Below are positions 48,119 to 56,165 of a stretch of 64,000 nucleotides of DNA, in pieces. Under the pieces are notes generated by a model, which worked only from the letters and a program-made list of their open reading frames with translations, searched no databases and was not told the origin of the DNA. Both the position numbers and the translations under genes were made by a program. Each line of letters opens with the position of its first letter. Position 1 is the stretch's first letter. Origin of the DNA: Rhizobium sp. J15 (lineage in GTDB: Bacteria > Pseudomonadota > Alphaproteobacteria > Rhizobiales > Rhizobiaceae); contig NZ_NWSX01000007.1 of assembly GCF_002531825.1 (NCBI RefSeq), positions 186,001 to 250,000 on the forward strand. Reading direction: 5' to 3'.

Positions 48119-48226
48119 AAAGCATGTCGCGCAAAACTGTGCAGCGATTTTGCGGCAACGACATGCTTCAACAAAGAGCCTAAAGCGCAAGGAGCGAATC
48201 TGAAAAAACGCGACGCGCTTTAGGGA
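48119..48226. repeat. RIME1-like mosaic element (two palindromes, about 108 bp)
   Basis: First palindrome: outer arms AAGCATGTCG/CGACATGCTT and inner CGCAAAA/TTTTGCG with a 3' GCAA bulge. Second palindrome: CCTAAAGCGC/GCGCTTTAGG, 10 perfect pairs with a 26-base loop. Two large palindromes within about 108 bp is the description I remember of the Rhizobium intergenic mosaic element RIME1. It fills the gap between the convergent leuD and the PLP-dependent dehydratase. Confidence 0.75.
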
Positions 48227-49159
48227 TCAGAGAAATTTCTCTTTCCAGAGCCTCAGCTTTTCGAGCGACACGCCGATGCCGCCACAGACTTCGATGAGCG
48301 GATTGTCGAAGCGCGCCAGCAGCCCGGCATGCACATCGGCAACAGCAAGCGCCGCCCCGCAGGCCGGCTCGACCAGAATGCGCTGCGCATCGGCAAATTT
48401 CAGGCAGGCGGCAACGGCATCGGCATCGCTGACGAGAACGCTTTCGATCGGGTGCTGTTTCGGCAGGTCGAAGACATGCTGCGCCACCTGCCGCGCGCCG
48501 AGCGACGCGGCGATCGAAGTGATGGCGGGGAGCGTAATGCGCTCGTTTGCCTTGAGGCTTTCATGGAGCGAGGCCGCCCCTTCGGTCTCGACGGCGATGA
48601 CGGGCACGTCTGAAAGCCCGTTCCGCTTCAGCCCCTCGACGATGCCGGCAAGCAGCCCGCCGCCGCCGACGCTAGTGACGACGCAATCGAATGCCGCTCC
48701 CTTCGCCACCACCTCGTCGACCAGCGTGGCATGGCCATCCCACAGAAGCGGATGGTCGAAGGGATGCACATAGGTCGCCTCGCGGCTGCGGGCGAGGGCG
48801 ACCGCATGGGCATTGGCTTCATCGAAAACCGAGCCGTGAACGAGAACGTTAGCGCCTGTCGCGGCAATCGTCTGCCGGACATCGGCCGCCGTCGTCTCCG
48901 GCACGACGATCGTCACCGGCACGCCAAGCGCCCGGCCGGCATAGGCCGCGGCAATGCCGGCATTGCCGCCGGAAGCGCAGAAGATCTCCCGCGCGCCATT
49001 TTCCACCTCGTGCTGGCAGAGCCGGCCGACGCCGCGCAGCTTGAAGCTGCCGGAAGGCTGCAGCGCGTCGAGCTTCAGCCAGAGCGGTTTGCCGCTGGCG
49101 CTGTAGCCGGCTGCCGTACGGACCAGGGGCGTGTCGAGATGGAGAGGTGTCAGAGCCAT
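48227..49159 (-). CDS. PLP-dependent threonine/serine dehydratase-like enzyme
   Basis: Fold-type II PLP enzyme of 310 residues. The Schiff-base Lys is in SGSFKLRGVG, the phosphate loop is ASGGNAGIAAAY and a second Gly-rich loop is SVGGGGLLAGIV. It matches the serine/threonine dehydratase or racemase group; the reaction is undecided. No ACT domain, so it is not the biosynthetic IlvA form. The ATG at 49159 starts MALTPLHLDTPLVRTAAGYS. Divergent from leuB. Its stop touches the repeat element. Confidence 0.87.
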   Translation of the reverse strand: MALTPLHLDTPLVRTAAGYSASGKPLWLKLDALQPSGSFKLRGVGRLCQHEVENGAREIFCASGGNAGIAAAYAGRALGVPVTIVVPETTAADVRQTIAATGANVLVHGSVFDEANAHAVALARSREATYVHPFDHPLLWDGHATLVDEVVAKGAAFDCVVTSVGGGGLLAGIVEGLKRNGLSDVPVIAVETEGAASLHESLKANERITLPAITSIAASLGARQVAQHVFDLPKQHPIESVLVSDADAVAACLKFADAQRILVEPACGAALAVADVHAGLLARFDNPLIEVCGGIGVSLEKLRLWKEKFL

Positions 49160-49327
49160 GGGAACATCCAGGAGAATAAAAGGCGATGCAGCCGTTCTAG
49201 CCCGTTTGTAGGCGCAGGGGCAATCATCGCCGCTGAGGGCGAAGCGTACCGATTCACGGCTTCTCTCGCTTGAAATGCCCATTTCCGGGGTCTAAGAAGC
49301 CGCAACTTGTTTTTCCAGGAGGGTTTC

Positions 49328-50440
49328 ATGACAGCGCGCAATCTTTTCCTGCTGCCGGGTGACGGCATCGGTCCCGAGGCCATGGGCGAGGTCCGCAAGA
49401 TCATCGCCTATATGAACGAGGCGATGAACGCCGGTTTCGTCACCGACGAAGGCCTTGTCGGCGGTTCTGCCTATGACGCCCATGGCGCGGCGATCTCGGA
49501 AGCCGACATGCAGAAGGCGCTTGCTGCCGATGCCGTTCTCTTCGGCGCCGTCGGCGGCCCGAAATGGGATAGCGTGCCTTACGAAGTCCGTCCGGAAGCC
49601 GGCCTGCTTCGCCTGCGCAAGGATCTGCAACTTTTCGCCAACCTGCGTCCCGCCATCTGCTATCCGGCACTTGCCTCGGCCTCGTCGCTGAAGCCGGAAC
49701 TGGTCGAAGGCCTCGACATCCTGATCATCCGCGAGCTGACGGGCGGCGTCTATTTCGGCGAGCCGAAGGAGATCATCGATCTCGGCAACGGCCAGAAGCG
49801 CGGCATCGACACGCAGGTCTACGATACCTACGAGATCGAACGCATCGCCGGCGTCGCCTTCGAAATGGCCCGCACGCGCCAGAACCGCGTCTGCTCCATG
49901 GAAAAGCGCAACGTCATGAAGTCGGGCGTGCTCTGGAACCAGGTGGTGACTGAGACGCACAAGGCGAAATATTCCGACGTGCAGCTCGAACATATGCTCG
50001 CCGATGCTGGCGGCATGCAGCTCGTGCGCCAGCCCAAGCAGTTCGACGTCATCGTCACCGACAATCTCTTCGGCGACATGCTCTCCGACGTCGCCGCCAT
50101 GCTGACCGGCTCTCTCGGCATGCTGCCCTCGGCCTCGCTCGGCGCGCCCGACGGCAAGACCGGCAAGCGCAAGGCGCTCTACGAACCGGTACACGGCTCC
50201 GCCCCCGATATCGCCGGCAAGGGCGTTGCCAATCCGATCGCCATGATCGCCTCCTTCGCCATGTGCCTGCGCTACTCCTTCAACATGGTGAAGGAAGCCG
50301 ACGACCTGGAAAAGGCGATCGCCAACGTGCTCGACAAGGGCATCCGCACCGGCGACATCATGGCCGATGGTTGCAAACAGGTCGGCACCGTCGAGATGGG
50401 CGATGCGATCCTCGCGGAGTTCAAGGCGCTTTCTGCCTGA
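49328..50440 (+). CDS. leuB: 3-isopropylmalate dehydrogenase
   Basis: Third step of leucine synthesis, oxidative decarboxylation of 3-isopropylmalate by NAD. The 370-residue protein has [10 protein letters not shown] near the start, [14 protein letters not shown] with the substrate Arg residues, [13 protein letters not shown] and [16 protein letters not shown] with the metal Asp residues. The ATG at 49328 follows CAGGAGGGTTTC. A parS site and terminator follow the stop within 60 bases. Confidence 0.97.
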   Translation: MTARNLFLLPGDGIGPEAMGEVRKIIAYMNEAMNAGFVTDEGLVGGSAYDAHGAAISEADMQKALAADAVLFGAVGGPKWDSVPYEVRPEAGLLRLRKDLQLFANLRPAICYPALASASSLKPELVEGLDILIIRELTGGVYFGEPKEIIDLGNGQKRGIDTQVYDTYEIERIAGVAFEMARTRQNRVCSMEKRNVMKSGVLWNQVVTETHKAKYSDVQLEHMLADAGGMQLVRQPKQFDVIVTDNLFGDMLSDVAAMLTGSLGMLPSASLGAPDGKTGKRKALYEPVHGSAPDIAGKGVANPIAMIASFAMCLRYSFNMVKEADDLEKAIANVLDKGIRTGDIMADGCKQVGTVEMGDAILAEFKALSA

Positions 50441-50442
50441 TA

Positions 50443-50458
50443 TATTTCACGTGAAACA
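50443..50458. other. parS centromere site (ParB-binding)
   Basis: TATTTCACGTGAAACA differs at one position from the ParB consensus TGTTTCACGTGAAACA; the 12-base core TTTCACGTGAAA is a perfect palindrome. It lies two bases after the leuB stop. Chromosomal parS sites cluster near the replication origin, so the window is probably origin-proximal. parA/parB are not in the window. Confidence 0.82.
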
Positions 50459-50463
50459 GCTTC

Positions 50464-50496
50464 AGCCCTTCGCATCACCCATGCGGAGGGCTTTTT
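50464..50496 (+). terminator. Rho-independent terminator of leuB
   Basis: Stem AGCCCTTCGCAT/ATGCGGAGGGCT (11 pairs plus one G-T wobble), loop CACCC, then TTTTT. It directly follows the parS site. Confidence 0.82.
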
Positions 50497-50693
50497 ATCG
50501 GGAACGGACAAGCCGGCGGCTTGGCCGATTTATCCGAAACGGACTATCCTCGGCCATAATCTCGTGTATTTTTGCGCCGATTTAACGGGCGCATTCAGTG
50601 GCCGGAAACGATTTCCGGCTTGCGCGCCAATTCAAAAGTGAGAACGCCTGTCGGATGCGCGGGCGCTCGAAGACCAATCGAACGGACGACGGA

Positions 50694-51446
50694 ATGCGGG
50701 CATTTTGGGCTTCCCTGGACAGGCGCTGGCGCCGGAGCGGCGCGGCCATGCCGCCTTTGCGCTGGCAGGCCTGCCTCTTCATCACGATCAATGCCGTGAT
50801 CCTTTCCATGCTGCTCTTCGATGCGCCGATCGGCGCCAGCAAGCCCCCCGCATCGGTGAAGCAGCTTGGCGAGCTCCTGACCGGTTTCGGCGATTCCGCC
50901 TGGCTGATCCTGACAAGCATCCTGCTCTTCTTTCAAGGCAGGGCGGGCTACAAGCTCGTGAAGACGGCGCGCTCCAGGGCGCAGGCACTCTATGTCAGCT
51001 GGATCGGCGCCTATCTCTTCACTACGGTCGTTTTCTCCGGGCTTCTCGCCAATCTCCTGAAGCGGGCGATCGGAAGGGCCCGTCCCGATCACTTCCACGA
51101 TTACGGCATGTTTTCTTTCACGCCGTTTTCGGGCCATTCCGCTTTCGAAAGCTTTCCCTCCGGCCATTCCACCACGGTCGGCGCCTTCTTCGCCGCCTTC
51201 GCGCTTCTGTTTCCGCGCTACCGCGTTGCCTTCATCGCCTGCGCCATCTGGCTCGGCATGACGCGTGTCATGGTCGGCGCCCATTATCCGAGCGATGTCA
51301 TCGCCGGCCTTGCCTTCGGCGCCTGGTTCTCGCTGCTGACGGCGATCGTCTTTGCCCGCTGCGGCTTGCTCTTCAAACTGGCGCCGGACGGCTGGCCGCT
51401 CGCCAAGCGCCTCTTTCCTGACATGGAAAAGCCCGGCGCCTTGTGA
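50694..51446 (+). CDS. PAP2-family phosphatase (membrane)
   Basis: Integral membrane acid phosphatase of about 250 residues. Its substrate may be undecaprenyl diphosphate, phosphatidic acid or a lipid A phosphate. The three catalytic motifs are complete: KRAIGRARPDH, PSGHSTT and TRVMVGAHYPSDV. Five or six hydrophobic segments surround them. I chose the ATG at 50694 (MRAFWASLDRRWRR) with GGA upstream; an ATG at 50655 or a GTG at 50598 would add 13 or 32 residues. The stop lies in the loop of the following terminator hairpin. Confidence 0.85.
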   Translation: MRAFWASLDRRWRRSGAAMPPLRWQACLFITINAVILSMLLFDAPIGASKPPASVKQLGELLTGFGDSAWLILTSILLFFQGRAGYKLVKTARSRAQALYVSWIGAYLFTTVVFSGLLANLLKRAIGRARPDHFHDYGMFSFTPFSGHSAFESFPSGHSTTVGAFFAAFALLFPRYRVAFIACAIWLGMTRVMVGAHYPSDVIAGLAFGAWFSLLTAIVFARCGLLFKLAPDGWPLAKRLFPDMEKPGAL

Positions 51447-51455
51447 GCGCCGGGC
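51431..51455 (+). terminator. Terminator overlapping the PAP2 gene stop
   Basis: Nine-base-pair stem GCCCGGCGC/GCGCCGGGC whose loop contains the TGA stop of the phosphatase, followed by CGGTTTCTC. It could also act on the convergent transporter gene. Confidence 0.6.
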
Positions 51456-51489
51456 CGGTTTCTCAAGCCTCTGAGACGCGAGCGCGCCA

Positions 51490-53376
51490 TCAATCCATTG
51501 CGTGGATGTCCCTGTTCTTCGTTTCCGGCAGGAAGATCAGGCCGATCACCAGCGTGATCGCCGCAAAGACGATCGGGTACCAGAGACCGTAGTAGATATC
51601 GCCCGCCGCAGCGCTCATCGCGAAGGCCGTTGCCGGCAGCAGGCCACCGAACCAGCCGTTGCCGATGTGATAGGGCAGCGACATGCCGGTATAGCGGATG
51701 CGGGTCGGGAAGAGCTCGACCAGAAGGGCTGCGATCGGGCCGTAGACCATCGTCACATAGAGGACGAGGACAAACAGGATGGCGATCGTGCCGATCCAGT
51801 TGACGCGGGCGGGATCGGCGGTCATGGCGAAGGTGCCGCCATTGGCGATGTTGTAGACCGCCATGTCGGTGACGCCATTGGCCTCATCGGCCGTCAGCAG
51901 CTTGCCTTCGACCAGCTTGGCTGCCGGCATGGTTTCCTTCTCGCCGGCGCGCACCGCATCGGCATTGAGCGCCAGTTCCGGATTGGCGGCGATGAAGGCA
52001 TCGAGCTTGGCATCCGGCACCTTGGCGACGCCGCGCTTCAGCGGATAGCCGGCATCGTGAAGCGCGATGTTGACGCTCTTTTCGAAGGCGGCAGTCATGC
52101 CCTTGGCCTTGTCGCCGGCGGCAGCGGCGTCGAAGCTCGTCACCGTCGCGTTGCCGATCTTCACGGTCGCCGGCTGTCCGGCAGGGCCGGCCACGACGTC
52201 ATAAGGCACCGAGTTCTTCGTCAGGAACGCCGTCGCCACGTCGCAGGAGCTGGTGAATTTCGCCGTGCCCGTCGGATTGAACTGGAACTTGCAGTCCGCC
52301 GGATCGGCCGTAACCGTCGCGCGGATCGAAGCCTGCGCTTCGGCAAGCGCCGGGTTTGCCGCCCAGGTCATCGCCTTGAACAGCGGATTGTAGGTCACCG
52401 CGGCGATGAGCAGGCCGGCCATGATGATCGGCTTGCGGCCGATCTTGTCGGAGAGCGCGCCGAAGATGACGAAGAACGGCGTTCCGAGCAGGAGCGCGAT
52501 GGCGACCATGATGTTGGCCGATTGCAGATCCACCTTCAGCACGTTCTGCAGGAAGAACAGCGCGTAGAACTGGCCGCCGTACCAGACGACCGCCTGGCCC
52601 ATCGTCGCGCCGAGAAGCGCGATGATCGCGATCTTGGCGTTGCGCCATTGGCCGAAGGCTTCGGTCAGCGGCGCCTTGGAGCCCTTTCCTTCCGCCTTCA
52701 TACGCTGGAATGCGGGCGATTCGTTCATCTTCAGGCGGATCCAGACGGAAATGCCGAGCAGGACGACCGAAACCAGGAACGGAATGCGCCAGCCCCAGGC
52801 GGCGAATTGAACCGGGCCCATGAGGGACTGAACGAGGATGATGACGATCAGCGACAGGAACAGGCCGAGCGTCGCCGTCGTCTGGATCCATGAGGTGAAG
52901 TAGCCGCGGCGCCCGTTCGGCGCATGTTCGGCGACATAGGTTGCCGCACCGCCATATTCGCCGCCGAGCGCCAGGCCCTGGAGCAGGCGCAGGCCGATCA
53001 GGATGATCGGAGCTGCAATGCCGATCGTGGCCGCGCCCGGCAGGATGCCGACGAGGAAGGTCGACAGACCCATGATCATGATCGTCACGAGGAAGGTGTA
53101 TTTGCGGCCGACGAGATCGCCGAGACGTCCGAACACCAGCGCGCCGAAAGGACGCACCAGGAAGCCGGCGGCAAAGGCGAGCAGCGTGAAGATGTTGCGC
53201 GTTGCCTCAGGATATTGGGTGAAATAGGTCGCACCGATATAGGTGGCGAGTGAACCGTAAAGATAGAAATCATACCATTCGAAAACAGTGCCGAGCGAAG
53301 AAGCGAAGATGACCTTCTTCTCCTCGCCCGTCATCGGACGGGCCTTCGCGCCGTCGATGCTTGCGACATTTGCCAT
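51490..53376 (-). CDS. MFS transporter of the metabolite:H+ symporter family with a large periplasmic insertion
   Basis: Inner-membrane symporter of 628 residues (family usually 430-550). The MHS pattern is clear: SSLGTVFEWYDFYLYG near residue 27, RPFGALVFGRLGDLVGRKYT near 75-94 and a second RxGRK-like loop GALSDKIGRKP near 306-316. Between helix 9 (about 317-332) and helix 10 (about 528-545) lies a soluble stretch of about 190 residues rich in Ala, Asp, Lys and Thr, with two Cys (C362 and C378). By topology this loop is periplasmic. The substrate is not known. Convergent with PAP2. Confidence 0.87.
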   Translation of the reverse strand: MANVASIDGAKARPMTGEEKKVIFASSLGTVFEWYDFYLYGSLATYIGATYFTQYPEATRNIFTLLAFAAGFLVRPFGALVFGRLGDLVGRKYTFLVTIMIMGLSTFLVGILPGAATIGIAAPIILIGLRLLQGLALGGEYGGAATYVAEHAPNGRRGYFTSWIQTTATLGLFLSLIVIILVQSLMGPVQFAAWGWRIPFLVSVVLLGISVWIRLKMNESPAFQRMKAEGKGSKAPLTEAFGQWRNAKIAIIALLGATMGQAVVWYGGQFYALFFLQNVLKVDLQSANIMVAIALLLGTPFFVIFGALSDKIGRKPIIMAGLLIAAVTYNPLFKAMTWAANPALAEAQASIRATVTADPADCKFQFNPTGTAKFTSSCDVATAFLTKNSVPYDVVAGPAGQPATVKIGNATVTSFDAAAAGDKAKGMTAAFEKSVNIALHDAGYPLKRGVAKVPDAKLDAFIAANPELALNADAVRAGEKETMPAAKLVEGKLLTADEANGVTDMAVYNIANGGTFAMTADPARVNWIGTIAILFVLVLYVTMVYGPIAALLVELFPTRIRYTGMSLPYHIGNGWFGGLLPATAFAMSAAAGDIYYGLWYPIVFAAITLVIGLIFLPETKNRDIHAMD

Positions 53377-53625
53377 TGTCTGTCCTCCACAGAGTGATGA
53401 GCAACGCGCGCGACCTACTCTCTCCTCAAAAGCAAATCCCCGGCCGCGACACGCCTGACGAGAGTGTGCCAGAAAAGACAGGCCGCAAAGAGAGATGCTT
53501 TGGGATTATGACTTTAGTCTAATGACAGCGCGGCGTTATCCACATCCAGCCATAGGCCGCGCTCAAGGATCCGGCTGCCGGAACGCTTTTTTACCGGCAA
53601 GCGGCATTGATGAAGGCGGAGGCGG
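53377..53625. other. Intergenic region upstream of the MFS gene
   Basis: About 250 bases with no gene found. The 3' end of the permease operon on the same strand meets the MFS promoter area here. No clear operator or terminator seen. Confidence 0.45.
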
Positions 53626-54912
53626 CTATGCCCTCAGCGCCTGCGCCGGCGATTGCCTGTAGGCGAGCACCGCCGGCAGCGCGGCAAGAATCGCGGCAAA
53701 GCCGAGCAGCACCGCGGCAAGCGCGAGATCTTCACGGGCAAAGCCGACCGGCATGGCGATGCCGCTCGTCTGCGAGAACAGGCCCGATAAGGTCAGTGCT
53801 GCGGCAAAGCCGAGCGCGAATCCGAACCCGATGCCGGCTGCGACGAGGGTGAAGAATTCCAGCCAGACGATGCCGAAGATCGCGCCGCGCGGCGCGCCGA
53901 AGGCTCTCAACGCGCCGATCTGCCGGCGGCGCTGGCCGATATGGATGACGGTGACCAGGACGAGCGAGGCCGCCACGAGTGCCTGCGCGCCGGAAGCAAC
54001 CGCGACCAGGATCTGCTTGGCGTCGCCGAGCGTGGCGTAGAGATTGGTCAGCACCTCGCCCGGGAAGACGGCGATGGTATTGCCGCTGCGATAGTCCTGC
54101 CGCAGCTTATAGGCGTCGGCGATCGACTTCGGCTTGACGAGGATGGCGGGAAGGCCGGGAGCATTGGCAGTCCAGCTTTCGTCAAGCGCGGCATCCGGGT
54201 GGGCTTCGCCATGATGTTCATGCCCATGCCCGTGAGCATCGTGACCAGCACCGGCCTCCTCATGATCGTGCTCTGCCTCCTCGGCACCTTCCGCATCCGC
54301 CTCTGCTGCCCCCAGCCCATGAATGTGCCAGACGGCCTGGATCGGAACGAGAATGGCCCGGTCCCAGGCTGTTCCCGTCGGCTGCAGGCGGCCGGCGATA
54401 TGATAGACGAGTTCGGTGTGGGTCTCTCCTCCCTCTTCCGCCGAGCCGTGCATCGGCTTGATCTCGCCGCCGAGCGGCAGCTTGACGGCAGAGCCGATCA
54501 CCGCCTCTCCCTCGCGCGCGAAAACCTTGCCCTCGGCAAAGCCGCCGGAGAGCTTGTCCGCCAGCGCCACCGTCGTGCCGACGATGGGATAGCCGGAGAA
54601 GGAATCGCCGAAGCCGACCGGAGCGGCCCAGTCGACACGGGGGTCGGCGGCGAGCCTGGCCAACACGTCGCCCGGCATCAGCGGCAAAGGCGAGGGCTGC
54701 AGGAAGACGGAAGACAGCACGAGCTGCGTCTCGCTGCCGCCGGCGCCGATGACGAGGTCGAACTTGTCGGCGGCGCGGGCGCTGCCGAGACGAAGCGCCC
54801 GCTCCTGCAGCACGACGCAGACGCCGAGTGCGGTCGCAAGCGTCACCAGCAGCACGACCACGAGCGCCCCCGCCCAGAGGCGGCGAAGATCGGCGAGGAT
54901 GAAGCGGATCAT
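53626..54912 (-). CDS. MacB/FtsX-like ABC transporter permease with a histidine-rich loop
   Basis: Permease of 428 residues with one N-terminal helix (about 12-32), a large periplasmic domain and three C-terminal helices, the FtsX/MacB layout. An insert near residues 215-239 (EHDHEEAGAGHDAHGHGHEH...) holds nine histidines, a likely metal-binding strip. It pairs with the ATPase at 54909-55601 and the DUF3299-like protein at 55608-56069. The same trio occurs in Pseudomonas (PA4064-PA4066), a zinc-responsive operon as I recall. Probably metal-linked export or envelope work; ligand unproven. Confidence 0.82.
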   Translation of the reverse strand: MIRFILADLRRLWAGALVVVLLVTLATALGVCVVLQERALRLGSARAADKFDLVIGAGGSETQLVLSSVFLQPSPLPLMPGDVLARLAADPRVDWAAPVGFGDSFSGYPIVGTTVALADKLSGGFAEGKVFAREGEAVIGSAVKLPLGGEIKPMHGSAEEGGETHTELVYHIAGRLQPTGTAWDRAILVPIQAVWHIHGLGAAEADAEGAEEAEHDHEEAGAGHDAHGHGHEHHGEAHPDAALDESWTANAPGLPAILVKPKSIADAYKLRQDYRSGNTIAVFPGEVLTNLYATLGDAKQILVAVASGAQALVAASLVLVTVIHIGQRRRQIGALRAFGAPRGAIFGIVWLEFFTLVAAGIGFGFALGFAAALTLSGLFSQTSGIAMPVGFAREDLALAAVLLGFAAILAALPAVLAYRQSPAQALRA

Positions 54913-55601
54913 GCAGCCTCCCCTGCCGCAACAGCGGAATCATCGCTGATCCGGCCTGAACCGAAGGTAATGCGCCGGTCGAGCCGGCCGGCCAGGCGCT
55001 GGTCGTGCGAAACGACGATCAACGTGCTGCCTTCGGCCATGGCAAGATCGAGGATGAGATCGCCGACGGCCTCGCCGCTCTCGGCATCGAGGCTCGCGGT
55101 CGGCTCGTCGGCGATGATGACGCCCGGCTTGCGCAACAGCGCCCGGGCGATCGCCACGCGCTGCATCTCGCCGCGCGACATGGTCTCGATCTTCTGGCCG
55201 GGACGGGAAAGGCCGACCGTGCTCAAAAGCGCATGCGCCCGCTCGATAATGGCGGCCGTGGCAGTGCCGGCAAGGCGCGCGGGCAGAAGGACGTTTTCCA
55301 GTGCCGACAGGCCTGGGAAGAGATGAAACTCCTGCATGACGAGGCCGATATTGGCGGCGCGGAACCGGTCCCGCCGGCTTTCGGAAAAACCTGCAATATC
55401 CTCGCCGTTCCAGCGAATGCGGCCCTGCCGTGTCCGCTCCAGCCCGGTGACGATATTGACGAAGGTGCTCTTGCCGGAACCGGATGCCCCTGTGATGGCG
55501 ACCCTGCTGCCGGCTTCGATCGACAGGCGGCCGATCGCCAGCGCCGGCGAAGACAGGCCTGGGAAAGTGATGGTCAGGTTTTCGATATCGAGAGCGAGCA
55601 T
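54909..55601 (-). CDS. ABC transporter ATP-binding protein (MacB/LolD type)
   Basis: ATPase of 230 residues with Walker A GASGSGKSTFVNIVTG, the Q-loop VMQEFHLFPGLSALENV, signature MSRGEMQRVAIARALL and Walker B GVIIADEPTASLD. Signature Ser-Arg-Gly-Glu instead of SGGQ is acceptable in the family. ATGA overlap with the permease downstream. Middle gene of the three-gene transporter. Confidence 0.9.
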   Translation of the reverse strand: MLALDIENLTITFPGLSSPALAIGRLSIEAGSRVAITGASGSGKSTFVNIVTGLERTRQGRIRWNGEDIAGFSESRRDRFRAANIGLVMQEFHLFPGLSALENVLLPARLAGTATAAIIERAHALLSTVGLSRPGQKIETMSRGEMQRVAIARALLRKPGVIIADEPTASLDAESGEAVGDLILDLAMAEGSTLIVVSHDQRLAGRLDRRITFGSGRISDDSAVAAGEAA

Positions 55602-55607
55602 GTCGGT

Positions 55608-56069
55608 TCAGACGGCGGAATATTCGGCTTGACGGATGCGCAGGAGGCTGACGAAGCCGGTTTCGGGATCCGTCCAGGAGCCGTATTCCAGCGTGCCGCG
55701 CACTTCGATCGTCTGGCGCGGCTGCACGAAGGTCTGTTTCTCCAAGAGATAGACGACGACGATATTGTCGGGCCAGTCCGCATCCGAGGAACAGAAGGGG
55801 CAGAGCGACATGGGCACTTCGGTCAGCACGAAGAATTGGGCTTCGGCCTTCAATGGCGGCGCCATGAAGCCCTTCATGCTGATTTCCTGACCGGCGAGAC
55901 GCTTCACCTTGTCGGAGAATTCGAGGCCGAGCACGCCGAACTTGCCATAGAGCTCACCGAAGGCGAGCGAAGAATCGGCCGCGCGAACGAGGGAAGCGGT
56001 GAAGGGAAGCACAATGGCGGCGCCGATCAGCCGGCGGCGGCTGAGATGCAACGAAGAAACTGTTTCCAT
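55608..56069 (-). CDS. DUF3299-like periplasmic protein, Tat or Sec signal
   Basis: Small exported protein of 153 residues. The N-terminus HLSRRRLIGAAIVLPFTASL resembles a twin-arginine signal. A CPFC pair (90-93) in SLCPFCSSDADWP could bind metal or be redox active. MKGFMAPPLK and VEVRGTLEYG-type sequences suit DUF3299, found beside ABC transporters in zinc-responsive operons. The start at 56069 follows GCTTCTTGGAGTTCGCC. Precedes the ATPase by 6 bases. Confidence 0.75.
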   Translation of the reverse strand: METVSSLHLSRRRLIGAAIVLPFTASLVRAADSSLAFGELYGKFGVLGLEFSDKVKRLAGQEISMKGFMAPPLKAEAQFFVLTEVPMSLCPFCSSDADWPDNIVVVYLLEKQTFVQPRQTIEVRGTLEYGSWTDPETGFVSLLRIRQAEYSAV

Positions 56070-56087
56070 GGCGAACTCCAAGAAGCA

Positions 56088-56113
56088 GGTCCCGGCCGTG
56101 AACGGCCGGGACC
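56088..56113 (-). terminator. GC hairpin between phoA and the DUF3299 gene
   Basis: Perfect 11-base-pair stem GGTCCCGGCCG/CGGCCGGGACC with loop TGAA. There is no U-run on the minus strand (TGCTTCTTGG), so it may attenuate rather than end transcription from the alkaline phosphatase gene. Confidence 0.5.
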
Positions 56114-56165
56114 ATGATCGGTGAAAGAGCAAGGCCGGCAAGCGGCGTTGCAGGATCAATTCGGA

